The notes under the pieces are model-generated. The model saw only the letters and a program-made list of their open reading frames with translations, was not told where the DNA came from and did no database searches. 64,000 nucleotides of DNA from Chamaecyparis obtusa (taxonomy: Eukaryota > Streptophyta > Pinopsida > Cupressales > Cupressaceae): NCBI GenBank assembly GCA_027943335.1, contig BSBK01001295.1:186001-250000 (forward strand), in the 5' to 3' direction. The translations under genes and the position numbers were made by a program. This document shows, one piece after another, positions 22,189-35,298 of the stretch; the stretch's first letter is position 1, and every line of letters starts with the position of its first letter.

Positions 22189-23701
22189 TGATGACCTACA
22201 ATTGATTAAATAACTTGATGAAATGAAGAGATATGATTAGAGATCACCAAGCTATTAAAGTGATATGTAAGATGATTAAATGAGTCAATATGTTGTCATT
22301 GATGTCAACTAGTTTTGACTATACTTATCATGATAGTTACAAACATATGAACATCTGTAGAAGGAAGAAATGGTGAAGAAATGAGATATCTACATAAGGA
22401 CAAGATGGATATTATAGATAAGGATAAGGTATACATTGGGTAACATATTGATGAGTCCATGGAATTATGTTGTTGACTTCAACATGTTACATTATTCTAT
22501 TATGAAGAAGAGATCATAATTGAATAAGTTAATGTGGTCGGTAATTGAAGATTTATGTATACACCGAGTCAATCTTGTGTATACCAAGTGATAGTAATAA
22601 CCTAGTTAGTTATCACTGACACATTCATTATTAATCGAGTATGGATGAAAACATTAAATGTTATAATAGACGACTGAAATTGGTGAGCTGGAAATTGCTA
22701 ATGATTCCGAGGTAAGAGATTAAGTTTGTTATAAGATCCATGGCTAAGAAAATTCAAACCTGATCAAAGGGAAGAGAAGGAAATGTGCTATTGACACATC
22801 TGCCGAGGAAGGTTGAAGTGGAAAAATGGATGATGGAGATTAGGAGGAAAAATCTAATGGATGATATGAAAATGGGTTACATGTCTATTTAAGAGACATG
22901 AGATTCAATGTTAAACTATGTCAGATGAATACAGACTACAAAATATTTTGCATGAAGACATTTTTTATGCATACCTGATCAAATTGATTACAGGCAAAAC
23001 TGAGCTGAACAAGAGGCATAATCGAGCATCAAAAATATATACACCAAGTGAAGTAAGTTTGAGGATATGATGAAGTGCATTTATTATTGATCAGATGAGT
23101 TATTTTGATCTTAGCATAGATCTGAATACTTGGAAATTGAGTTGTATTTGAATTAGATTACTACTATATCAGTTTAACCATTATTATAGCAAAATCTCTT
23201 AACCGAGTGGACTCAACAGTCTTTTTATATTTCCATATGACATTCAAGGAATGTTAAATGTTTTCTTGTTGACCCCATAGTGAATGTTGGTCAAGAGTTA
23301 ATTTTTAGTGGTAAATCCTCTAACTAGATCACACCTTATAGTGTGCATTGTAACATTTAATAGGGTTGGCTCCTAACCGAGCTCACTTCAAAAGAGTGAA
23401 ATATTTTGGGTTACCGGTCTGAGGTGTTTTTTACCTTAGTAGGGTTTCCATGTTAAATCTTTGTGTTATGTGGTATTTTTTATGATTTTTTTGCTACAAT
23501 ACTTTACATGTTGCATATTTGATTAATTAGTAAAGATAGTTTTGGAAATTACTGGTATTTGGTAAATTAACAAAAATATAGGTATCTAACCTTACCAAGT
23601 TATTGTAATTTTTGAAAAAGTTTGATAAAATACATATGAGAGTTTGGGAATCTAGGATAACTGATTTAACTGATTCACCCCCCTCTCATTTATCTAATAA
23701 A
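22189..23701 (+). repeat. Cop2 5' LTR
   Basis: Starts TGATGACCTA, ends ATCTAATA (the 3' LTR ends ATCTAACA). It contains a short local duplication near 22400-22430 (GGATATTATAGATAAGGATAAGG) absent from the other LTR. The block TTCACCCCCCTCTC near its end recurs in the other Copia LTRs here. Confidence 0.93.
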
Positions 23702-23703
23702 TG

Positions 23704-23715
23704 GTATTAGAGCAT
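23704..23715 (+). promoter_or_regulatory. Cop2 primer-binding site
   Basis: TGGTATTAGAGC two bases after the LTR; one C-to-T change from the initiator tRNA-Met complement TGGTATCAGAGC. Confidence 0.88.
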
Positions 23716-23764
23716 ATTGGTTGCTTGGAGGAAAGTTTCAAGGACTTGAGAAAAAGATCACAAG

Positions 23765-24830
23765 ATATATAAAAGGGAAGTTTCTAAGCTGAACAAAGAT
23801 AACTTCTCCACATGACAAAGCAGGATGAGGCTACACATATCTAGAATTAGAGAATGTGATCTTCAACTCCTAGAGAATGGCTACATAAAATTGACTATTG
23901 GACCTTTGACAGTTGATCAACTAAGAGACATACATGAACACAATATAACAATGATAGAGATTGTTGTTTCTCTATCTGATGCAGAATTTGAAGATGAAAA
24001 ACATGCACTACATTGAAAGAGATGTGGGACAAACTTGCACTATTTCATGGAGGAGATGTAAATGTACTGAGAGCTAGAGCTAAAATCCTTAAAGTTAGAT
24101 TTGATGATATGAAGATGAAAGAAGGTGAGAACATCACACAATACTCTAATTGAATCAAGAAGGTGGTCAACACTATTAGAGGGGTAGGAGGTGTTACTGA
24201 TGAAGACACCATTGTGAGTAAAATACTAAGAACCTGGCTACCTATTTATGCTATTAGAATCTTTGTTACTAATGAAATGAGATCTGCACCAAACATCATT
24301 CTTACAAGTGATAGTATAATTGGTAAGCTAACTACTTTTGAGATGAATAACTATGATAACAGTATTATACCAAGTGTTGAGTCAACATTTCTGTCATCAT
24401 TGAAGATTGGTAAGTCTAGCAGTAAACATAACATAAGAAATGAAAGTGGCAATGAAAGTGAACATGAGCTCGATGAGCTTGAAGCACTTATGGCTTGGAG
24501 ACTTCAGAAAGGTAAAGGAAACTATAAAGGAAAGTTACCTCTAGCATGTTTTAATTGTAAAGAGATTGGCCATATTGCTGCTAGATGTCCTAATAGGAAA
24601 GATGAAGATAAAGACAATGACCGATCTAGTGATGGAAAGTTTGGCATAAGAGATGACCGAGATCACAATGGTAACTGACACTATCACAAAAGAAATAACC
24701 GAGACTACAAAGACAAAGGAAAGAAGGCATGTTACCTTGTTGGAGATGATGATAATGATACTAAAACTGACACTGATGAAGATGTCAAGGTGGTATTCAT
24801 AGCAATGAAAGATGATTCATAAGAAGAATA
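23765..24830 (+). pseudogene. Cop2 gag with zinc knuckle
   Basis: Copia gag. The start codon position (23765) reads ATA where the matching Cop3 gag (40697) has ATG. Text continues YKREVSKLNKDNFS, then after a stop RMRLHISRIRECDLQLLENGYIKL and, in the next open stretch, RFDDMKMKEGENI and IVSKILRTWLPIYAIRIF. A complete CCHC zinc knuckle, CFNCKEIGHIAARC, lies at 24547-24588, preceded by acidic LDELEALMAWRLQKGKGNYKG. Stops and one frame change make it non-functional. It would package element RNA. Confidence 0.88.
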
Positions 24831-25225
24831 AAGGTATGTAGAAACAAAACTTATATCTAAAGTTAGCAAGAATGATACATGGATTATTGATAGTGGTTGT
24901 ACACATCATATGACTAGTGATGAGGATAAATTTGAATACCTTAAACATTATAATGGAGGATCTGTTAAAATGGGAAATGATACACCTTGTCTAGTAAAAT
25001 GAAAAGGATCTATCTTGTTGAACAATAAGATTATAAGTGAGAATGCATATTGGGTGAAAGCACTTAACTATAACCTATTAACTATAGCACAATTGAATAA
25101 TTCAGGTCATTGATTTGCATTTGAAAGTAGAAAGGTGAAGATCTATGTTGAAACTAGAAATTTGGTTAGTACTAGTGAATAATCCAAAGGTAATCTATTC
25201 TATCTTGACAATGCTGAAACTTCTT
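24831..25225 (+). pseudogene. Cop2 protease
   Basis: Reads TWIIDSGCTHHMTSDEDKF at about 24877-24935 with an intact catalytic DSG (24889-24897), then NGGSVKMGNDTPC and NAYWVKALNYNLLTIAQLNN. These are standard Copia protease landmarks. Four stops follow within 250 bp. Confidence 0.87.
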
Positions 25226-26130
25226 ATTTGTTAGCTAGAAATGAAGATGTGTGGTTGTGGCATAAGAGATTATGTCATGTAAATTTTGATAACATGGTTA
25301 AGATCAGTAAGAAGAGAAGAATTAGAGGTTTACCGAGTCTAACCAAAACTAACCATGTCATGTGCAATCAATGTCAGAAAGAGAAAATGACTAAATCTAT
25401 TTTTAAAAGAAAAGACTATTCTTCTAAAGGTATTTTGGAGTTGGTGCATACCAACTTATGTGGTCCTATGAGAACTCAGATTTATAATGGTGACAAATAT
25501 TTCTTTTTATTTGTTGATGCCTACTTTAGGATGATGACAGTTATGTTTTTGAAAGAAAAATTTGAAGGTTTCAAATTGTTTAAAAGCTAAAGTTGAAAAG
25601 GAAAGTGAGAAATATTTAAAATGCTTAAGATATGATAGAGGAGGTGAGTTTATTTATGATGAATTCACTAATTTATGTAATGAGCATTGAATTAAAAGAT
25701 AGGTTTCTACACCAAGGACACTACAACAGAATGGTATTGCAGAAGGAAGGAATCGATCTATAGTTGATTGTGCAAGAACACTGATGATTGAGAAAGATGT
25801 TGCACAAATGTACTGGAGAGAAGATGTTAGCACTATTGTATACACATTGAACTAAGTTAAACTAAAGAAAGATACAAATAAGACACCTTATGAGATATGT
25901 TTTAGCTACAGACTAAATGTAAGTTATTTTAGACTTTTTGGAAGTAGATGTTACATTCTGAAAGATGATAGAAATGGTAAATTTGATTCTAAAGGTGACT
26001 AAAGAATTTTATAGGATATTCTACTAAGAGAAAAGCATACAAATGTTTGAACAAGGCTACTAGAAAAATAGTTGAAAGTGCTAATGTGAAAGGTGATGAG
26101 TTTTCTGAGAAGAATGATGAAGAAAGTAGG
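25226..26130 (+). pseudogene. Cop2 integrase
   Basis: Begins with the pre-integrase HHCC zinc finger LWHKRLCHVNFDNM (25255) and MCNQCQKEKM, then the rve core with ELVHTNLCGPM (first Asp replaced by Asn in TNL), FVDAYFRMMTVMFL, the Arg-Gly-Gly-Glu region at about 25637 and the LQQNGIAE-like box near 25725. An internal stop and frame change occur near 25590. It ends with the conserved Copia stretch on peptide display of a GYS-type motif (about 26010). Dead copy. Confidence 0.85.
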
Positions 26131-27180
26131 AAGAAACTAGAAGACTATGGTAGCTTTGCATATATTGAGAATCTAGACTATCTACCTAAGCCAGTGGATG
26201 AGTCTATCGAGTGACATGAAAATGCTACTGAGAATTAAAAAATGTGAACCGAGAACCATGAAGATGCTACTGAGGAAGAAAATGAACCTAAATCAAATGA
26301 TGTGAAAAGAAGAGAAAAAGTACTAGTGAGATTTGTTAGAAGACACCATCCAAAGAACCAAATTATTGGAGACAAGAAAGCTAGCATGATGACACGAAGT
26401 AAGTTAAGAAACAACACATGTTTAGTTTGTGAATTTGAGCCTAAGAATATTAGAGATGAACTTAAGAATGATGAATGGATTAAGGAAATGAATGAATAAA
26501 TTGAATAGATAGAGAAAAATAAGACATGGACATTGGTATCAAAACTGAGTGATAAAAATGTGATTGGTACTAAGTGGATTTTTAGAAACAAGTTGAATGA
26601 GAATGGTGAAGTAACTAGAAACAAAGAAAGACTTGTATGCAAGGGATATGCTCAAGAAGAAGGTATTGACTATGGTGAAACTTTTGCAGTAGTAGAAAGA
26701 CTTGAAGGATTATGAATATTACTTGCATATGCTATACATAATGGATTCAAATTATATCAAATGGATGTGAAATCAGCATTTCTAAATGGAATTCTTGAGG
26801 AAGAAGTCTACATAGAACAACCTAAAGGTTTTGTTGATCCAAATCAGAAGAACATGGTATGTAGATTGTACAAACCATTGTATGGACTGAAACAAGCACC
26901 GAGAGCATGGTATGAAAGCTTACATGCTTATATTATTAGTATTTGCTTTGTGAGGACAAGTGACAATAGCAATTTGTACATGAAAGGAGAATCTGATGAC
27001 AATATTCTGTTTGCTGAAATTTCTATTGATGATATAATATTTGGAGGAGATGATAATATTTGTAAGTCTTTTTCTAATGAAATGAGAAAAGAATTTGAAA
27101 TGTCAATGTTTGAAGAGATTAAATTATTTCTAGGTTTGTAGATTATCCAACAAAATGATGGGATTTTCATAACATAATCA
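26131..27180 (+). pseudogene. Cop2 reverse transcriptase
   Basis: After a Lys/Glu-rich linker come [21 protein letters not shown] and [20 protein letters not shown] (26560-26690), then [21 protein letters not shown] (26761) and [19 protein letters not shown]. The catalytic box is SIDDIIFGG (near 27024) in place of the usual YVDDI; the two aspartates remain. Stops occur at 26713, 27139 and elsewhere. Confidence 0.9.
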
Positions 27181-27940
27181 AAATACATCAAGGAAGTGTT
27201 GAAGACTTTTGGGATGGAAGATTCAAAACCAATAGGTACACTGATGATCATAGGATCTAAGTTGACAAAAGATGATGAATCAACTGAGGTAAATCAGACA
27301 CTGTATAGATCAATGTTTGGAAAATTGATGTATGTGGTACACGGTAGGCCTGATATAGTACATGTAGTTAGGATTGTAAAATTTTTTTTTTTTAATCCTA
27401 AGGAATAACATATAACTGTTGTTAAAAGGATTATGAGATATTTGAACAAAAATGAAGATTATGGTTTATGGTACAGAAATGATGGAAATTTTGAACTATG
27501 AGTTTACATTGAAGCAGATTGGGCTGGAAACATTGATGACCAGAAGAGTACAACCAGTGGAGCATTCTTTTTGGGAGAAATACTTGTAACATGGATAAGT
27601 AAGAAAAATGCACGTATTTCTCAGTCTACTAGTGAAGTAGAGTATGTTGCTACTATTGCTAATTATTCAAATATTCCATGGATAAAACAATTGTTGGAAG
27701 GAATGAATGAGGTGATCACTGATCCAGTGATTATATATTATGACAACACAAGTGCTATAAAGATTTCCAAGAATCTGATGATGCATTAAAAAAAAAAGCA
27801 CATATCTATTAAGTATCACTATTTTAGGGAAAAAGTACAAGAAAAGAAAGTGAAACTGGAGTTTGTGAAGTCTAAAGAACAACTTGTTGATATATTTACC
27901 CAACCCTTACCAAATGAAACTTTTGAGTACTTGAGGACTA
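27181..27940 (+). pseudogene. Cop2 RNase H
   Basis: LYRSMFGKLMYVVHGRPDI (27301) leads to the RNase H part with ADWAGNIDDQKSTTSGAFFLG (about 27515), SQSTSEVEYVATIA and YYDNTSAIKISKN (about 27740). A run of nine T at 27381 and an A-run near 27787 disturb the frame. The frame after it still shows KSKEQLVDIF, the end of pol. Confidence 0.88.
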
Positions 27941-28462
27941 TACTAGGGGTCCATCTCCTATCTATTAGTCACTAAGGTGATCAGGAGGTTGCATCAACCT
28001 ATACTTTATCAAAAAATCATTCATGTTGATGCATATAGCTTACACTTTAGGATTCCTAAGGTTGTGAAGGATTGTAGAAGCTGAGACAGAGAAGTGTATA
28101 TTAGTACATGAAGGTACTTGATCTAGACCGAACAACAGAGAACTACTTGGCTGCTAAAGAGCTATGTATTTTCTTTTGGCATTGTTATCAAAGGGACATA
28201 GATTTCTATGAAATATTGGGAGAAATATTTCAATGAAATATCCATCCACTATAGGGAGAGAAAGAATCAAAGAACTAAAGATGATCAAATCTATAGGGAG
28301 ATTCTACATGAAATGTTGTTGTAGTGACTAAACATATTAAATATAAAGCTATAAAGAGCTTACCGAGCTACAACATTTATCTATATAGTTGTAGAACAAA
28401 TTTTTGGTATGGTATGACATATTTTGTGTTCTTTGTGAACCATCAGTGCTAAAGGGAGATAT
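27941..28462 (+). other. Cop2 3' untranslated region and polypurine tract
   Basis: No gene. It ends in AAAGGGAGATAT (28451-28462), the plus-strand primer, directly before TGATGACC of the LTR. Confidence 0.8.
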
Positions 28463-29876
28463 TGATGACCTAAAACTAATTGAATAACTTGATGAACCAA
28501 AGAGACACTGATTAGAGATCACTGATCTTTTAAAGTGATATGTAAGATGATTAAATTAGTCAATATGTTGTCATTGATGTCAACTAGTTTTGACTATACT
28601 TATCATGATAGTTACAAACATCTGAACATCTATAGAAGGAAGAAATGGTGAAGAAATGAGATATCTACATAAGGATAAGGTATACATTGGGTAACTTATT
28701 GATGAGTCTATGACATTATGTTGTTGACTTGAGCATGTTACATTATTCTATTATGAAGAAAAGATCAAAATTGAACAAGTTAATGTGGTCGGTAATTGAA
28801 GATTTTTATATACACCAAGTTAGTCTTGTGTATACCGAGTGATGGTAATAACCAAGTTAGTTATCATCGATGCATTTGGTGTTAACCAAGTATGGATGAA
28901 AACATTAAATTTCATAATTTGTAAGTTGGAAATTGCTTATGATTCCGAGGTAAGAGATGAAGTTTGTTATAAGATCTATGACTACCAAAATTTAGAGATG
29001 GTCGAAGGGAAGAGAAGGAAACATGTTATTGACATATCTAACAAGGAAGGTTGAAGCAACAAAATGGACGATTGAGTTTAAGAGGCCAAATATAATGGTT
29101 GATATGAAAATGGTTTACACATCTATTTAAGAGACATGAGATTCATTGTTTAACTATGTCGGATGAATAGAGACTATAGAATATTTTGCATGAAGACATT
29201 TTTCATATATACCTTATCACCAAGTGAAGTAAGTTGGAGGATATGATGAATTCAATTGACTATTGATCAGATGAGTTATTTTGAGCTTAGCATAGATTTG
29301 AATACTTTAAAATTGTGTCATATTTGAATCAAGTCACTATTGTATCAATTTAACCATTGGTATAGAAAAATCTCTTAACCGAGTGGACTTAATAGTCTTT
29401 TTGTATTTCCATATGACATTCAAGGAATGTTAAATATTTTATTGTTGACCTCATAGTGAATACTAGTCAAGAGTTAACTTTTAGTGATAAATCCTCTAAC
29501 TAGTTCACACCTTATAGTGTGCATTGTAAGCTTTAACAGGGTTGGCTCCTAACCAAGCTCACTTCAGAAGAGTGAAATATTTTGGGTTACTAGTCCCAGG
29601 TGGTTTTTCCCTTAGTAGGGTTTCCATGTTAAATCTTTGTGTTATGTGTTATTTGTTATGATTGTTTTTCTATCATACTTTACATGTTACATATTTGATT
29701 AATCGATAAAGAAAGTTTTGGAAATTACTGGTATTTGGTAAATGAACAGAAAGATAGTTATCTTATCTTACTAAGTTATTTGAATTGTTGAAAAAGTTTT
29801 AGAAAGTACATCTTAGAGTTTGGGACTATACGATAACTAATTTAACTAATTCACCCCCCCTCTCAGTTATCTAACA
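28463..29876 (+). repeat. Cop2 3' LTR
   Basis: 1,414 bp, TGATGACCTA to ATCTAACA. It lacks several short blocks of the 5' LTR, such as an AGGACAAGATGG-like stretch and one near 22980-23040. Confidence 0.93.
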
Positions 29877-29881
29877 ATGTT

Positions 29882-30109
29882 GCATTTTTTTTATCTTCCT
29901 CTTAAAGCTATCCTAGCTTGACTTTTGGTAACTACATTGGTAGGTTTTTGTTCTAATTTTTCTTTAATGAAAATGATGTCAATTCTTGAGTGAAATCCTA
30001 AAAGGTTGTTGATTACATTGTCATGTTTATAGGTATAGTTCACTCTATCTCCTTTATTTATGTTTTTCTATTGTTGCAGACTCACCTTTCTCATGATGAA
30101 GAAAAGGAG
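29882..30109 (-). pseudogene. OldGyp gag-protease linker
   Basis: Minus strand, in one frame: TYKHDNVINNLLGFHSRIDIIF and NVVTKSQARIALRGR, corresponding to the GypA linker stretch NAVTRGQAKIVLK before its protease. It connects the zinc knuckle piece right of Cop3 with the protease piece left of Cop2. Confidence 0.65.
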
Positions 30110-31584
30110 TTTTAAAAGGGGGGTGAATTAGTTAATCACTATCCCAAAACAAAATGTATAATCCAAAAAAAAATACTTCAATTTTTCTTGCTCGGTAACT
30201 TAAAATACTTTACTGTCTATGTATTTACCAATTACTAGTCTAAAAATTATAGCAGTTAGCGATCAAATCAAATATGCAACGTGTAAATATGACAACAAAA
30301 CAAACATCACAATCAACACATAACATAAGAGATTTAATGTGGAAACCCTGTGAAGGGAAAAACCACCTGGGACTAGCAACCCAAAATATTCACTCTTCTA
30401 AAGTGAGGCCGGTGAAGACCCAACCCTGTTAAAGGTTACAAACACACTGTTAGGTGTGACCTTGTTAGAGGATTAGAGACCAACCATTATTGTCTATCCA
30501 GCAGTCACTCTGGGGTTGATAGGATAACAATGCTCATTCTAAGAATGATACATAATAAGACTTTCTTAGTCCACTCAGTTAAGAGATTTGACTATGTACA
30601 ATGGTTAAATATGTAACAATAGGTAATCTAACTTAATAAAACTTCAATTGAAAATTACAGATCAATGTTCAACTCATACAAATCTTTCTGATCAATAAAT
30701 CAATTCTATTTCAAACACTATTGAACTTACCTTCCATCAGTAATCACTCTCTGTCACTCAGAAATGCTCTATAGTAGGGTTCTCCTTAACCAGTATGATC
30801 AAAATGCATGAAAAATTGTTCACATGATGATTCTATAGTTTTCTTCTCTTCCGCCATCACACTCATTGTGAAATTTCCAATCTCTTATATAGACATGTAA
30901 ACCATTTTTTTCTGCTCCATTAGATTTTGCCGCTTTGTCATCCTCATTGATTTTTCCTCTTAAACATACCTCGGTACTTGTGTCAATAACACATTTGAAT
31001 CTCATCCTTTAGATCTTTCCTACATTTTGTCAATCATCTATTTGTGTAACAAACTTTATCTATTACCTCAAATTCATACACTTGCCAGCTCATCAATCTT
31101 ATCAGCTAAACTAATCACTTAGTTCATTTTGTTCTTCTCAGTTAACAAAGAAATGCATCAGGGAATACAAGCCTGATTAACACTATGGTGGGTATACACT
31201 ACACTTTGTTGGTGTATACTGAAATGCTTCATCGACTGACAACACTGCTTTGTGTCTTCAAGCTCTTTTCCTCATCATAGATGAATGAAAAATAATCAAG
31301 TCAATAACTTGAAGTCATAGACTCATCAAAATGTTACTCAATGTATTCTCTATCCTCATCTTTCATATCCATCTTCCTCATGTAGATATTTATGTTCTTC
31401 ATCTCTTTCACTCCTTCTCTATAGATGTTTTGGTATAGTAACTTACAAGATAAGTATCGTCAAACTAGTTGAAATCAAAGAAAACATAATACTGATTTAA
31501 TCATATTACATATCTAATCAATCTACTCAATGATTTTAAATCATAGATTCTTCAATTAGGTTCTAAATCAGTTGTAGTTCATCA
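30110..31584 (-). repeat. Cop3 3' LTR, outer end altered
   Basis: Collinear with the 5' LTR (40762-42235) from the GGGGTGAAT block near 30118. The last 17 or so bases expected (ending in ATTCTAACA on the minus strand) are replaced by an unrelated A/G-rich stretch. In the last 219 bp it differs from the 5' LTR at roughly 7 percent of sites. Confidence 0.88.
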
Positions 31585-31596
31585 ATCTCTCCCTTT
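31585..31596 (-). promoter_or_regulatory. Cop3 polypurine tract (outer copy)
   Basis: Minus strand AAAGGGAGAGAT directly before TGATGAAC of the LTR. The same tract occurs at 35972-35983 in the duplicated unit. Confidence 0.85.
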
Positions 31597-32170
31597 GGCA
31601 TTGATGGCAACTCAAGAAATATGAAATATATCATACACATACCAAACATGTACTCTACAAATCTATGAACAAATGTTGTACAATCTCTCCGTAGCTTAAT
31701 ATGTTTAATCACTACATTACTCAACAAAATTACATATGCAGCTTTAACATTCTGCAAATATGATCTTTTCAGCTCTCAGGTTCCTGCTTCTATTCTCAGT
31801 AACTGATCTTCAATTCTCTCCCTTTCTTTAATTTTTCTCTCCCTCAGATAGTTCTCATCGTTGCATATTGTTTCATATGTTTCATATTGTTTATCTCTCC
31901 CTTTGATAGCAATGACAAAGAAATAAATAAACAAACAACTCTTCAGTAGCCAAGTAACTCTCTGTTGTTCAATGCATACTCTGTATCTCTATATACTGAT
32001 ATGCCAATCAGTTCCAGTATCTTTCACAGCTTTAGACATGATCCAAAGTGTGAACTATGCTACATCAACATGTATGATCTGCTGATAAGATTAGGCTGAT
32101 GCAACATCTGAATCACCTTAGTGACTGGTAGACAAGGGATGGACCCCAAGTCTAGTCCTCAAATACTCAA
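31597..32170 (-). other. Cop3 3' untranslated region (copy A)
   Basis: No gene on either strand. Near-identical to 35984-36550. The minus-strand frame 31563-31757 is a chance frame. Confidence 0.7.
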
Positions 32171-33560
32171 ATGTGTCCTTCGGTAGAGCTTTTGTAAATA
32201 TATCTGCAAGTTATTCTTTTGATGTAACAAACTCTAGCTTAACTTTCTTCTCCTATAATTATTCTCTCAAGTAGTGATACTTTATTAATATATGCTTTGT
32301 TTTAGAATGCATCACTGGATTCTTTGAAAAGTTTATTGCACTGGTGTTATCACAGTATATAATCACCGGCTTGGTGATTATCTCAATCATACCTTCCAGA
32401 TCTTGTTTAATATATGGAATGTTTGAATAATTTGTAGCAGTAGCAACATACTTTGCTTTGGCTATAGATTGAGAAATGGAAGCCCGATTCTTACTTGTCA
32501 AGGTAACAAGTCTTTCACCAAAGAAGAATGCTCCTCTAGTGGTGCTTTTTCTATCATCCACATTTCCATCCCAATCAGCGTTGGTATAGAATCTAAGTTC
32601 AAACATGCCTTCCTTAGGATACCATAATCCATAGTCCTTTGTTCTCCTTAGGTATCTTCAAATTATTTTAGTAGCAATCATGTTTGATTCTCTAGGATTA
32701 GCATAAAATCTAGCAACTACTCCCACAACATGTGTTATGTCTAGTCTACTGTGAACTACATACATTAGCTGACCAATCATTGATCAGTATAGTGTCTAGT
32801 TCACCTATGTACTTTCATCTTCTTTATTCAATTTACATCTAGTAGCCATCAGTGTTCCCATAGGTTTAGCATCTTCCATGTCAAATGTTTTCAATACTTC
32901 TTTTATGTATTTAGAGTCTGTGATGAATATCGCATCACTCTACTGAATCACTTGTAGTCCGAGAAAGAACTTAATCTCTCCAAACATAGACATCTCAAAT
33001 TCATTCCTCATATCATCAAGAAAGGCTTTACATATTTGATCTTGACCTCCAAATATGATATCATCCATAAATATCTCAGCAATAAGAATTGTGTCATATG
33101 TATCTCCTTTCATATACAAATTGCTATTCTCACTTGTTCTTACAAATCCTATACTTAACAAATAATTATGTAGCCTCTCATACTAGGCTCTCAGTGCTTG
33201 ATTCAAACCATATAAAGATTTATGTAGTCTAGATACCATATCTTTCTTTTCTGGATCAACAAACCCTTCAGATTGTTCTATGTAGACTTCTTCTTCAAGT
33301 ATTCCATTCAGAAATGCTGACTTGGCATCTATTTGATATAATTTGAATTTCTTGTGTGTAGCATATGAAAGTAGAATTCTGAATCCTTCCAATCTAGCAA
33401 TAGGTGTGCAAAGGTTTCACCATAGTCTATGCCTTCTTCCTATGCATATCCCTTACACATCAATCTCACTTTATTTCTTGACACTTCTCTATTCTCATTC
33501 TGCTTGTTCCTGAATATCCACTTATTACCGATAACATTCTTATCTTTAGGTCAGGGTGCT
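32171..33560 (-). pseudogene. Cop3 RT and RNase H, copy A
   Basis: Minus strand. [24 protein letters not shown] (33330-33270), LHKSLYGLNQALRA, then IFMDDIIFGG (the YVDD box as FMDD, about 33075-33050). RNase H: TNADWDGNVDDRKSTTRGAFFFG (about 32585), SQSIAKAKYVATA and YCDNTSAINFSKN (32360-32320). The catalytic Glu of the STAE motif is Lys here (IAKAKY), and likewise Lys in copy B, so this damage predates the duplication. Several stops. Confidence 0.88.
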
Positions 33561-35298
33561 AAGGTCTAGGTTTTGTTCTTCTCAATTTTTTATATTTCCT
33601 CCTTCATTACATTAACCCATTCATTATTCTCTAATGCAACTTTTACATTTTTTGGCTCATAATCACAAACTAGACATGTACCTTGTCTTGCTTTGCTCCT
33701 TGTTTGCATGCCAGCTTTCTTGTCTCTAATTATTTGTGATTCAGGATGCTATCTTCTAACAAAATTCACTAGTATCCTATCTCTTCTTTCCTATTCACCC
33801 TATCCAGGTTCAATTGCTTGCTCGGTATGGCCATTCTTCTCATCAGTTTCTCTTTCCTGTTGTTCAGTGTTGTTTTCCTGCTAATTGGTTATCACAGGCT
33901 GAGGCTTTGATAAATACTCTAGTTTTTCAATGTAAGTGAATCTAATATAGTCTTTTGGTTCCTTTGTACTTTCCTCTCTGTTATTTTCATCAAACTCATC
34001 AACACACACATTAGTGCTTTCAATCATTTTATTAGTAGTTTTATTCTGACATTTGTATGCTTTTCTTTTTCTAGAATATCCTAGAAATATCCCTTCATCA
34101 CCTTTTGAGTTGAATTTTCCATTTTCTCATCTTTTAGAATAAAAAAATTTCTTCCAAAAATTCCAAAATAACTTACAGTAGGTTTGTGTCCAAACCACAA
34201 CTCATAGGGTGTCTTTTTGGTGTCCTTCAATTGCACTTGGTTAAGCACATAAACTGTTGCATTGAGAGCTTCCCTCTAGTATGTCTAACCAACATTCTTT
34301 TGTAGCATCAATGTCCTAACACAGTCAGCTATTCACCTATTCCTTCTTTCAGCAATCCCATTTTGTTGAGGTGTCCACAATGCAGAGACCTGTCTTTTAA
34401 TACCATGCTCATTACATAAACTGGTAAATTCATTAGAGATAAATTCACCTCCTCTATCAAATCTTAGGAATTTCAATTCCTTACTAGTCTTTTTTTATAC
34501 CTTAGCCTCATACCACTTAAACATTTTAAATGCCTTAAATTTTTCTTTTAAGAACATAACAGTCATCAATCTAGTATAGTCATCAACAAAAATAAAATAG
34601 TATTTATCACCATAATAACTGTGAGTTCTCATAGGACCACATAGGTCGGTTTGAACCAACTCAAGTATCTTTTTTTTTGAGTAATCCTTACTTTTGAAAC
34701 TAGATTTAGTCATCTTACCTTTCTGGCATTCATGGCACATAGCATGATCTAGTTTTGACAAGTTAGGAAGCCCTCTAATTCTTTTCCTTTTGTTGATCTT
34801 AATCACATTATCAAGGTTCACATGGCATAAACTTTTATGCCACAACAAAGCATCTTCATATTTCATCATCAACCAATTAGACTCATCACTATCAAGATAA
34901 AATAGATTACCTCTTGATTCTGCTCCAGTTCCAACTAGTCTTCCTCCATCATCAAAGATTTTCACTTTCTTGCTCTCAAAATCAACTTGGTGACCTAAAT
35001 TATTCAACTGTGCCACACTTAACAAGTTATAGTTCAATCCATCTACCCAATAAGCATTATCACATTTTATCATATCATTTATCATCAAGCTTCCTTTACC
35101 TCTTACCATACAGGGTGTGTCATTACCCATCTTAACTGAACCTCCATTATATTCTTCAAGTACATTAAACTTCTCCTCATCACCAGTCATGTGATGTGTA
35201 CAACCACTGTGTATGATCCATGTATTATTTTTGTTAACTTTAGAGATCAGTGATGTTTCTTCATGCTTTTCTTCTTCTTCCTCTGAGTCATCTTTCAT
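33561..35298 (-). pseudogene. Cop3 protease-integrase, copy A
   Basis: Minus strand from 35298. The protease motif reads WIIHSGCTHHMTGDE: the catalytic Asp is His. Then NGGSVKMGNDTPC, the HHCC finger LWHKSLCHVNLDN with CHECQKGKM, and the integrase core LVQTDLCGPM and FIFVDDYTRLMTVMFL. A TAG/TAA-type stop at about 34495 interrupts it where copy B reads on; beyond it RFDRGGEF and the Gln-Asn-Gly box are still readable but broken. Compared with copy B (38268-39686) the differences are a few per hundred. Confidence 0.88.

Larger units (their letters stand above)
22189..29876 (+). mobile_element. Cop2: full-length Copia element
   Basis: 7,688-bp plus-strand Copia element with a perfect target duplication ATGTT (22184-22188 and 29877-29881). 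Order: LTR, Met-type primer site, gag, protease, integrase, RT, RNase H, polypurine tract, LTR, which is the Copia order with integrase before RT. The YxDD box, the CDNTSAI RNase H motif and primer type suggest the SIRE/Maximus side of Copia, by impression only. Frames are broken by numerous stops. LTR lengths differ (1,513 and 1,414 bp), so the copy is old. Confidence 0.95.
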
